Of a DNA stretch of 64,000 nt, positions 55,674 to 64,000 are shown piece by piece. The notes below the pieces were generated by a model that ran no database searches, was not told where the DNA came from, and worked only from the letters and a program-made list of their open reading frames with translations. A program made the translations under genes and the position numbers. Location: contig NC_049905.1 of the NCBI RefSeq assembly GCF_001411555.2, positions 13,268,586-13,332,585 of the forward strand, written 5' to 3'. Positions within the stretch are counted from its first letter, which is position 1. Every line of letters starts with the position of its first letter. This stretch comes from Juglans regia. Taxonomy: Eukaryota > Streptophyta > Magnoliopsida > Fagales > Juglandaceae.

Positions 55674-56270
55674 CTATTTTTCCTTGGATAAGATCAGGCT
55701 CTTTGTCTCCTTTAATGTTAAAGTGATATGCACAACTTGCAACATCAAATCAATCTCTGTATGCCAGAACAAGTAGTTTTCTAGAGACAACAACAACTTC
55801 TGCCCATTACTCACTACCATATCAACCCGAGCAAGAACAACTGTCAGTTTGGAAACATCCCTTCCAGCACTAGAAAAACAAAGATCATCAAATTTTGGGT
55901 CTTGACCACCAGTCATGGGCTCCACATCATAATCCCAAGATATATAATGAAAAGGATCCTGCAAATATGCGATATCAAGATCAGATAGAAGAACACTGTA
56001 ACCTAGTTGCAAAAACTCCCTCGGAACACAAAATTTCAATCCTAAAACAGCATGGCTCCCTCCAGTCTTCGTAACTGAATCAATACCTTCACTTGGGTCT
56101 CTTTTATACACTAGAACATCCTTTGATTCGCAGAACCTGGCAATCTTCTCATTCGGAGCAACAACTAGATGATTGACCATCTTAATATTGGTATACCACA
56201 CCTCCAACATGTCTTTCACATTTAGGTTTGCAAGAGCAACTATGAGCTCTTACTGAACAACATATTTTTC
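55674..56270 (-). pseudogene. GT77 / RRA-like arabinosyltransferase fragment
   Basis: The minus-strand frame resembles nucleotide-sugar transferases of the REDUCED RESIDUAL ARABINOSE type: '[18 protein letters not shown]' (upstream of a stop at about 56250), [30 protein letters not shown], and [16 protein letters not shown] with the Asp-Leu-Asp expected of this fold. Similarity fades after about 55870. In plants these Golgi enzymes arabinosylate extensins (family knowledge). The fragment lacks the gene's start and end, so it cannot act. Confidence 0.65.
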
Positions 56271-56399
56271 ATTAAGATACTGCCCATCATTTAGAAGGCC
56301 AATGTTATTTGCTATTTCTATACCACAAAACCCTTGGGTAAACAGAGTCATAACAAGGAGACTGATAATGAGTCTCTTTTCCTTTTCTTCGACAAGACC

Positions 56400-56515
56400 C
56401 ACATGGCTACTTGCTGATAAGATCCCAGCAATTGACATGCTGTCTGGTTTCGGACCAAAATGTTCAATCTCTGCAAGTAATGATATAGCATCTTGACCTT
56501 GGAAATAGTTTTTTT
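56400..56515 (-). pseudogene. PPR-protein fragment
   Basis: About 38 codons, with DAISLLAEIEHFGPKPDSMS and GILSASSHVGLVEE, match one pentatricopeptide repeat of the organelle-RNA type. They fuse in frame on one side to receptor-kinase sequence and on the other to unrelated sequence. Confidence 0.6.
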
Positions 56516-56524
56516 CAGGTGACA

Positions 56525-56745
56525 TCCCTCCTTTTTGCACTTTACCCGATAAATTATCACCCTTTTTTAAAAAGGGTAGACAAGTATTAGAAAAGCAAAT
56601 GCCATAACTCCTAGAACACCACCACCAGCTATAAGTCCTAAAAATGCCGCTTTGCTAAGCCTCCCAGAACTCCTATGCTTTGGATAAGATGCTAAAGAGG
56701 ATGGAAGCACACGAGGTGGTTTAGGAAGACCAAAAGGGAAAGGGG
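56525..56745 (-). pseudogene. Receptor-like kinase juxtamembrane fragment
   Basis: Minus-strand phrases PKHRSSGRLSKAAFLGLIAG, GGVLGVMAFAIC and KGDNLSGKVQKGGMSPEK correspond to the region before, through and after the transmembrane helix of a plant leucine-rich-repeat receptor-like kinase of the 'inactive kinase' group. Neither the LRRs nor the kinase domain are present. Confidence 0.6.
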
Positions 56746-56809
56746 AAAGGAGGAAGGTATCAACATTCTGTTAGCGCTTACAATTCATTCCCACAAGATT
56801 TATTTCTCT

Positions 56810-57480
56810 TCATCTATCAAAGGACCTAAAAACACATTTAAGGGGCAAAACATCAAGCAACGGAGGACCAAAAAAAAATTTCTTACCCTTAAAACTCTCA
56901 GCAAACTCAACCATGCAACCTTCTTCATCAGTCTTCATCAAGCCAAATGCGGTGGCACACTTTTCATCCATGAACAGTGCTGCCATAGTAATATCGGCTT
57001 TGGTCTCCCTGTCTGCTTGTATAAACTTCTCATAATCCATCTTGTACAAATGGTCATTGGCGAGAATAAGGAATTCAACATGTTGTGCTATTCAAATAGC
57101 CACAACTATTGTCTTACGGCATTAGCAGTACCCTGGAACCAAAAGGAATTCTTAGGGCTCTACAGGGCAGCGACAACAACAAAGTCCTCATTCTTGTAAC
57201 CCCCGGTAACATTTCTGGCATAGGCTCTAGAGTGGTAACGGTTGAAATGGGTTGAATGGAACTGTGTGAGCACATAGATGTTGGAAATGTTGTTGTAGTT
57301 GTAATTGCCGACGGGGATATCACTCAGCTTATAGTTGGCTGCCATACCCATGATTAGGGTCGTATCTAAGCCTGGAGCGCCTCCACGACCGTCAGGGAAC
57401 TGGGCAGAATTTAAAAATGAGATGGTCGAAGGCCAATGGGGCATCGATGCATGTGCAATGGTTCGTGGAAAGATAGGGTT
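56810..57480 (-). pseudogene. ADP-glucose pyrophosphorylase small-subunit fragment
   Basis: On the minus strand the segments YKLSDIPVGN, ISNIYVLTQF, GGYKNEDFVVVAA, WFQGTANAVRQ, LWLFE, MDYEKFIQADRETKADIT and DEKCATAFGLMKTDEEG follow the order of plant AGPase. 'GGYKNE' favours the small subunit (APS). This enzyme makes ADP-glucose for starch in plastids (family knowledge). Frameshifts near 57160 and 57060 and a switch to unrelated residues after 'VEFAESFKGK' show it is a truncated copy. No introns are evident between segments usually encoded in separate exons, which would fit capture through RNA, but I cannot verify exon limits. Confidence 0.7.
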
Positions 57481-58429
57481 TCAGGAATATGGGTTTTGGA
57501 GGGTTTTGATGCATAACTCTTTACATAAAATCATGGTTTTTTTTTTTTTTATAAATATTTAATGCATAACTCACATAAAATCATGACTTATCATAGGTAT
57601 TTTGATGCATAACTCTCACATAAAATCATGACTTATCATGAAATATCTTGATGCATGTGTCATGCATGAAACTTACTCATAAAATCATGGAATTTATAAA
57701 TCTATCATGGCAATCAAAAACCATTTCATTCATGACTTTGTTACATAAAAAGGGGCTTCCAATGGAGATAATACTTTTATAAAAAATATGTCATTTACCA
57801 TACGTATATGTAAGGGTATGATCATGCTACTTATCTCGTAGTGTTACTCCAATATTTTTGGGGCACAACTGATTACCAATAAAATACATGTAACTTACAT
57901 AAATTACTAATTTATCACGTACTTCATGATTAAACCTGATATATTAAATAACCTATCTTTCTTAAAAATTCTAAAATTTCCTTAACCCTAAAATAACTTT
58001 CTTTGGACATATTCATAAACACTAAATACCCTTAAGCCCGTTATATGCCATCTACAACCCATTTATACACTAACATAAGTCGGCACATACACAAATTAGT
58101 TGAGGTATACCGATGGGAAGGGGAGAAATAAAGAGGGGGAGAGAGAGAGAGAGAGAGAAAACTAACGTCTTGATAAACACTAAATACCCTTTTCCATCAA
58201 GTCCGTTATATGCCATCTACAACCCATTTATACACTAACATAAGTCAGCCCATAACATATTTGCACTAATTAGCTAAGGTATACCGATGAGAAGGGGAGA
58301 AATAAAGAGAGAGGGAGGGAGAAAGAGAGAGAGAGAAAGAGGAGTTGTCTCATGTAGAGAGAGGGAGAGAGAGAAAACTAACATAGATAAATGTCCAACT
58401 GTTATCTAGGGCAACTGCGAGATGGGGAG
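57481..58429. other. AT-rich spacer with subrepeats and tandem duplication
   Basis: 57530-57720 repeats 'gcataactctcacataaaatcatgact' several times. 58010-58140 and 58170-58320 are a tandem duplication of about 175 bp ('cccatttatacactaacataagtc', 'gaggtataccgatgggaaggg', then GA tracts). No gene seen. Confidence 0.65.
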
Positions 58430-60475
58430 GGTGGTGGTTCTGTTAGAGGCCTCGGTCTAGTTCCTAAACATTATGTTGTCCTCGCATTGGTTCTCCTTGT
58501 GATGATCGATTGCCTTAGCCCTCTTGCTTGGTCTTTGATTAATAATGGCAATCATGGGTTCCTAGGTTGATGAAGGTATGGTGTTTAGTTGTGGTATTGA
58601 TGATGATGATGAGTTCGGGTGATCTAAGTGATGATTTGGTGTGTTGGATACAATTTAGAAAGGCTTGAAGGTTGTCCTTGATGTTGGGACCACTTGGATG
58701 ATGTTTAGGGTTGGTATGATGAGAATAGGCTAGGGTTTGGATGGTGGCTAAGGGGAATTACGAATTTGGAAGGAGTTGGATTAGGGTTGGAGTGTAGGAT
58801 GAGTTGTTAGGGTTTGCAATGATGTGGATGAGTGAGGCTATGACTCCTAGATTGATGGAGTCTATTTGGGAAAGATAGGAATTCGGTTAAGTCAAGAAAT
58901 ATGAAGATGGATAGTGTTTGAATGAATCTAGGGTTGTTCTTTGAGTATAGGGATTTGGAGATGGAATATAATATTTGGAAATGGCAAGATGATGATAGTC
59001 TTTGATTGACTTGAGTGATTCTAGGGAATGAGAGATTTGAGGGATTGAGTGATTCTAGGGATCAGTGATTTTAGAGATTGAAAGATTTGAGGGATAGAGT
59101 GTTTTTAGGGATTGGATATGGACGATGGGATAAGGATTCCTAACATGTAGAAATTGGTTATGGAATGGCCTAGGGTTTCCTAAAATGTAGGAATATGATA
59201 TAGAGAGTGTCTTAGGGTTTCCTAAGGTTTAGGAAATCCTTTCCTAAGGTTTAGGAAATCCTTATGGAAGACTAGAGTTTCGGCTAGGGCTTTTGGAGAT
59301 GATGGAAGGCTAATTTTGGTAAGTGGTAATTATGGAAAGATAGAGACAAAGGAGTTTGGGCTAGGGCTAATGTGGATGGAGTGTATATGGCAATAGATAA
59401 ATTGGTGAAATGTATAAGGCAATGGGGAATTTCGGCCAAGACAATTGGTGGAGTGATGGTAGTAAGTCTCATGGGATTGATGAATATGGAAAGTATGGAC
59501 TTGGAGTGGTGATAGGCGTGATATGTGTTTGTGAGATGAGAAAATGCAAGACAATGTATGAACAATGGGAATCCTTATGAACACATAGGAAATTGTATGA
59601 ACAAAGAATGAATGAACTCAACAAAGGAATGTGCAGACTCTCTTTTTAGCTTATATGGATATTTTGAGAAACTAAATAATACTAAGAATAAGACTTAGGA
59701 TGTGTTTGATATGCAAGAAAGTATAGATGAACACTCAAGAAAAAGTATGAACACTCAAGAACTATGAATGAACACAAAGATAACAAATCAACTTTGATTC
59801 ACGAATTTCACAAAGTTGAAAAGAAATAAGATAGATTGAATCACACCTATTCATGAATTTCAAGGTGATGATCATCTACTAGGGATTCACGAATTTCACC
59901 TAAGTAGCCCCAGTGCCAAGCACCGAAAGTGCTCTTTAAGAACACACCAAACCGTTCCACAAAGAAAAAAATATCAAATGATCAAAATATATAAACTAAT
60001 ATGCTAAGGATTCTATTCATAGAGATTACAAAATGGAAACCCTAATAGGTCCCTTGATAAATAAAATAAATAAATAAGTGATAGTGGTGTAGAACCCATG
60101 AGGGCCCACGACATTGGACCTTGGTGGCCTAAGCTGGCACATGGCATGGGTCATGGGCATGCTATGTGACCCATGCCATGTGCGTGGCTGGCATGGCCCA
60201 GGCTTGGGCCTGGGCATGGGGCTGCTTGCTGATGCATGGCTGACATGACCCAGGCAAGGACTTGGGCGTTGATGTGCCCATTGGCATGGCCCAGGCAGGT
60301 GGCTGGCATGGCTGCTAATGCGTGGTTGGCATGGCCCAGGCGTGGGCTGGGCGTTGGCATGGCTGGCATGGTTGCCTGGCTGCACGCAGGGCTTGCTGAT
60401 GGCATGGTTGGCATGCGTGGGGCTGGCATGGCCTAGGCATGGTGCATGGCTACTGCGCGACTTGGCAAGGCGCAT
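58430..60475 (+). repeat. Long dispersed repeat, copy A
   Basis: About 2 kb. It has T/G-rich short motifs ('gggattgagtgattctaggg', 'ctagggttgg'), then 'gattcacgaatttcac' units near 59800-59910, then 'gtcccttgataaataaaataaa' and a GC-rich minisatellite (60150-60450) built from GGCATGG/GCCCAGGC. The same order recurs in copy B at 61790-64000. It could be an LTR or other long direct repeat of a non-autonomous element. No protein frame is convincing; the Pro/His-rich minus-strand frames come from the minisatellite. Confidence 0.6.
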
Positions 60476-60506
60476 GTGTTAGGGACCCTGGTCTTGTCCC
60501 TAACAC
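60476..60506. other. Perfect 11 bp stem-loop
   Basis: GTGTTAGGGAC and GTCCCTAACAC are perfect inverted copies separated by 9 bases. It lies at the end of copy A's GC-rich minisatellite. Function unknown. Confidence 0.8.
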
Positions 60507-61171
60507 TAAGGACCATGAACTTGCCTTGGTGAGGATGATGACCGAGTGACTTTGCCAACTTGCTTGGCCTTTAACAATGCAATTCTGCTACAGGTATCCG
60601 TATTCGGGTACCCGTTGCGGAATAATGCCACGTCTAAAAAAAAAAAAAAAAAGAAAAGGACGGAAAGCATTTGTGCAGAAGAAGACGAGTTCCGTTCTTC
60701 ATCGTGGGGGAAAGGACGAAGATTGGGGTGTAGCAGTCTGAAGATGATACTAGCTTCCCAAACTTGCTTTCCGTCCGTTCTCCAAGCAACACAGAAAAAG
60801 ACGAGTTCCGTTCTTCATCGTTATCATTTGCGCTGAAAAGAGAAGCACCAGAAATGTTCTAGCGCTAAAAACAAAAGCACCAGAACCCATTTTGCGCTGA
60901 AGAAGAAAAGCACTAGAACCCGGCGTGTACCGAAACCATTATGCGAACTGCGGGTTCGTCGTTCTTCATCGAGTTCATCGTTCTTCAAGTGAGTGCCGTC
61001 GTACCCATGGCCTGAGCAATTTTTTTTTTCTTGATTTTTCTTCATCGTGTTCATCGTGTTGTGGGTATGCTCTGTTTTAGTGATGTTTTTTTTTTTCTAT
61101 TTTTGTATATTTTTCGCCACCCAATGTGACAAAGCCACGATAGCCTTTCTTCTACTTGTATATTCCTCAAG
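60507..61171. other. Unique-looking spacer with short duplications and an A tract
   Basis: A run of A's at 60636-60652 follows 'gtattcgggtacccgttgcgg'. 'gacgagttccgttcttcatcgt' occurs twice, about 117 bp apart (60682 and 60799). 'ggacgaagattggggtgtag' occurs at 60714 and again at 61544. No clear gene up to the exon-like stretch. Confidence 0.5.
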
Positions 61172-61315
61172 AAACGACACCGTGAGGAGCTTGGATGAGG
61201 CCGTTAGCGTCCTGCTGCCGCGGAGTCCCGAGAAGATGAGGGAGTTGATGCGCCTCACGTTTGTTAAGCCCAATTACAAGGTCATGCCCTCTTTCTTTCT
61301 AAACGATTTCATCCA
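61172..61315 (+). pseudogene. Isolated exon-like segment, product not recognised
   Basis: 144 bp open on the plus strand, bounded by an acceptor-like TATTCCTCAAG| preceded by a T-rich tract and a strong donor CCAA|GTAAGTGG. It encodes 'SLDEAVSVLLPRSPEKMREL' and then MRLTFVKPNYKVMPSFFLND. The codon composition is more gene-like than the surroundings. I do not recognise the family. No partner exon is evident nearby, so it may be a captured exon. Confidence 0.45.
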
Positions 61316-61789
61316 AGTAAGTGGTCTTTTATATTGAGACTTGGGGGGATTGATTAGAATTGGAATTTGTATCTCGGGATTACTTCAACGTTGGTTCAAA
61401 TTTTACAAAAGAAAATTAAGCGAAGAAAATTACAACGTTGGGGGTATTTCATCCAAAGTTGTTTGAGGAGAAGCTTGTGGCCACCCATTGTACCTCCGTG
61501 GAATCATCTTCGTAGCAAGTTTGGGAAGCTTGGAGGTGTGAAAGGACGAAGATTGGGGTGTAGCAGTCTTCCATGGGTGTTTCTGTGTTGAGTTCAGTCC
61601 TAATCGTCTGAAGATAGTCTCGTCTTCGTGGTCAGTTTCATTTCACAAGTATTGATAATAAGCAGAAAAAACGGTGCATTTAACTTAGGATGCAAACGCA
61701 CTGTTTAAATAAAGCTGACTTGGAACTCGGGTACGCGGCGTGTCCCCATCCCGGGTGCAAGTAGCTTTTTTCTTAACAATGTGATAGTG
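61316..61789. other. Spacer between exon-like segment and copy B
   Basis: Contains the second copy of 'ggacgaagattggggtgtag' (61544) and a GC-rich 'ctcgggtacgcggcgtgtcc' phrase that echoes 'attcgggtacccgttgcgg' at 60607. No gene seen. Confidence 0.5.
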
Positions 61790-64000
61790 TTTGAGTGATG
61801 AAATGATGGAGATGATGATGAACTTGGATAGGCTAAGTGTTTAGGGAAGGCAAATCAATGTGGGCAGCTAGAGACCTATTCTTGAGTAAGGCGCCAAGAT
61901 GATGGGGATAGGGTTGAGTGGATGAGATGAAGCTAGGATTACGGGTTGGAGGCAACTAGGGTTGCCGTGGACTATGGGAATGTACTAGGGTTGACGTAGT
62001 CATTGAAGATTGGCTTAGGATTATGGGTGTTTGATACAATGTGGATGGCTTGAGGCTTGCCCTTGATGTTGGGGCCTCTTGGATGATGATTAGGGTTGGT
62101 ATGGTAAAGTATAGCTAAGGTTTTATGTGGTGGCTAAGGGTGATTTCGAGAATGGGAAGAGATGGACTAGGGTTGGAGTCTTGGATGAGATGCTAGGGTT
62201 TGGAAAAGTGTTTGAATGAGTTTAGGGTTGCCTTGACTTTAGGGATTAGGAGATGGAAGATAGGATTTGAATATGGGAAAATAGGATTGTGATCTTTGGT
62301 TGACTTGAGTTATTGTAGGGAATGAGAGATTTGAGGGATTGGATATGGTAGATGAGATGAAGTTTGAATGAGTTAAGGGTTGCTCCTTGACTTTAGGGAT
62401 TGGCTAGGATAAGATAAGGAAGATAGGATTTGGATTTGAATATGGCAAGAGGATGAAATCTTTGGTTGACTAGATCTATGGAAGGAGTTGAGAGATTTAA
62501 GGAATTGGATGAGTGATTGGAGTGAGTCAACTTTCCCTGAATTAAGGAAGTTGCCAAAGAGGTCTCTTGATGGACGGCTAGGGTTTGTGTGAGTGGGGGC
62601 AATGTGTAAGTCGACTAGGGCTTAGTTGGATGAAGACTTTGTGATAGCCGAATATGAAAGTGGAGTATATGGACTAGTGTTGTATGGAGGGGGCAGTTAG
62701 GTAATTTATGGAAAGTGGACTGGGCAAACATTATAGTGGGCGAGACTTAGTGTTTGGGTGGATCGAATGAGTGAACAATATGGATGAACACATCTGAACA
62801 TTCAAGAATACAATGATGAACAACTTCACCACCAAGTCAAGAATGCACAAAGATGAATGCACTCAATAAAGGAATATGAGAACTCTTTTTGGTTTATATG
62901 GATATTTAGATATGCAAGAAAATGTAGATGAACAAGATAGAAAACATACATGAACAAGGATAGATAAGGGATGAACACTAAGAACAGATGAAGAACACGA
63001 TGAACAAAGTAAACAAAAAATAGCCAATTCCACTATGATGCACGAATTGCACATAAATGGAATAAACCTCTTATATTGATAAACTTGAATAACAAAGATA
63101 ACACAACTTGGATTCACGAATTGCACCAATTTGCAAGAACAAGAAAATTTGAATCACTCATATTCACGAATTGCAATGTGTTGATTCTCTACTAGGGATT
63201 CACGAATTACACCCAAGTAGCCCAAGTGCCTAGCACCGAAAGGGTAATCTCAAGAACAAGTCTACCCACTTAGAAAATTTGCCAAAGGTTCAAAAGATGT
63301 AAACTAAATGCCTAAGGGTCCTATTTATTGAGAATACAAGGTGGAGACCCTAATTGGTCCCTTGATAAATAAAATAAATAAAGAAATAGCTTATAGGGGC
63401 ATGGGGCCCATGGGGGCCCACTGCATTGGCCCTTGGTGGCCTTGGCTGGCTCATGGCTGGCATGGCCTAGGCAAGGGCCTAGGCTCTGGGCCTCGCAGGC
63501 CAGGCTGGGCATGCTGCGTGCTGGGCAGGCTGAGCGGGCTGGCCTGGTCACCAGTCTTACTGGGCATCCTAGGCATGTCATGGCAGGGGCCATGGCATGC
63601 CTGTGGGGTTGTCTTGGTGCTATCAGGTGGGCGCCATGGCCTGTCTGCGAGCCTATCCTAGGCGTGCCATGGCAGGGGCCATGGCATGCCTGTGGGCTTG
63701 TTGATGGCCTGCTGATGCTGCTGGGCAGGCTGGTGGGCGCTGGGCATGCTAGCCATGCTGGTGGGCTGGTGGGCATGCTAATAGGCACTAGGCTGCTGCT
63801 AGACATGTCATGGCATGTCAGGGACAGTGTCAAGGGCTGTGCCAGGGGGCTGTCCAGGCATGTTAGCGACAATGTCAAGGGGTTGTCCTGGCATGTCAGT
63901 GGCAGTGTCAATAGGCTGTGAAGGCTGAACCATGGTACGGTCAAGTGGGCAAATGTGAGCCATGTTCTAATTGACCCGTGTCATTCTTGCAATCTTCCTA
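61790..64000 (+). repeat. Long dispersed repeat, copy B, cut by window end
   Basis: Same order of motifs as copy A: 'cccttgatgttgggg', 'gattagggttggtatgg', 'gaatgagagatttgagggattgg', 'gattcacgaatt' units at 63110-63210, 'ggtcccttgataaataaaataaa' (63355), then a GC-rich minisatellite (63410-63940) rich in GGCATG. Considerable divergence from copy A. The right end lies outside the window. Confidence 0.6.

Noticed and set aside
60026..60475. 149-codon Pro/His/Ala/Ser-rich minus-strand frame, and a similar 207-codon frame at 63321-63944
   Set aside because: Both derive from the GGCATGG-type minisatellite. A period that keeps all frames open explains them better than a gene.
1..64000. tRNA, rRNA, CRISPR arrays and bacterial-type operons
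   Set aside because: None seen. The tRNA-like similarity at 31585 is a SINE head, and the repeats are transposon LTRs and minisatellites without spacer structure. The content is clearly eukaryotic.

Overview
The window reads as plant nuclear DNA, a eudicot and probably a woody one. It is AT-rich and dominated by transposable elements: plant L1 LINEs, Ty3/gypsy chromoviruses, Ty1/copia remnants, PIF/Harbinger, hAT-like and CACTA-like DNA elements, and a tRNA-derived SINE. A small TIR element with GTTTGGAT ends and GAGTTGAG/CAACTCATCTC subterminal repeats resembles families I associate with Fagales trees (walnut, hickory, oak). That taxonomic hint is recall, not proof.

Layout. 1-4869: a coding-less LTR element (LARD type, minus strand) with a 2.8 kb LTR, inserted into the gag of a decayed chromovirus (4870-9.9 kb, plus). 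9.9-12.3 kb: microsatellite and a CACTA-like terminus with gene-like debris. 12902-18123: an L1 with a clear 14 bp target-site duplication (TSD). 18259-28450: a nest. A minus-strand L1 is split by an AT-rich hAT-like element and by a complete but dead Ty3/gypsy element (20122-28326, TSD CACTG). That element contains a solo LTR of the 1-4869 family, which itself contains a 5'-truncated L1. 28.5-34.9 kb: AT-rich sequence, probably including the intron-containing 3' UTR of the next gene, with one SINE and one MITE.

34921-36378 (minus) is the only clearly intact host gene: a 485-residue two-RRM protein of the UBP1-associated protein 2 (UBA2) type. Its stop codon abuts a consensus splice donor. 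37.3-45.6 kb: a PIF/Harbinger-like region with a broken transposase and an apparently intact two-exon Myb/trihelix-like companion gene (43195-44232, minus). 46.2-53.7 kb: a copia remnant interrupted by a second chromovirus (46756-52381, minus, TSD GTAAT).

54.95-57.5 kb: the most unusual part. Fragments resembling at least four unrelated host genes (ADP-glucose pyrophosphorylase small subunit, a receptor-like kinase, a PPR protein and a GT77/RRA-like glycosyltransferase) plus one unrecognised hydrophobic frame lie head to tail on the minus strand, next to an LTR and purine tract. This looks like multi-gene capture by a transposon. 58.4-64.0 kb: two long diverged direct repeats with GC-rich minisatellite tails flank about 1.3 kb containing an isolated exon-like segment.

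The window is mainly a record of sequential insertion. Three insertions can be undone on paper at exact or near-exact TSDs. Apart from the UBA2-like gene and possibly the Myb-like gene, no frame looks functional.
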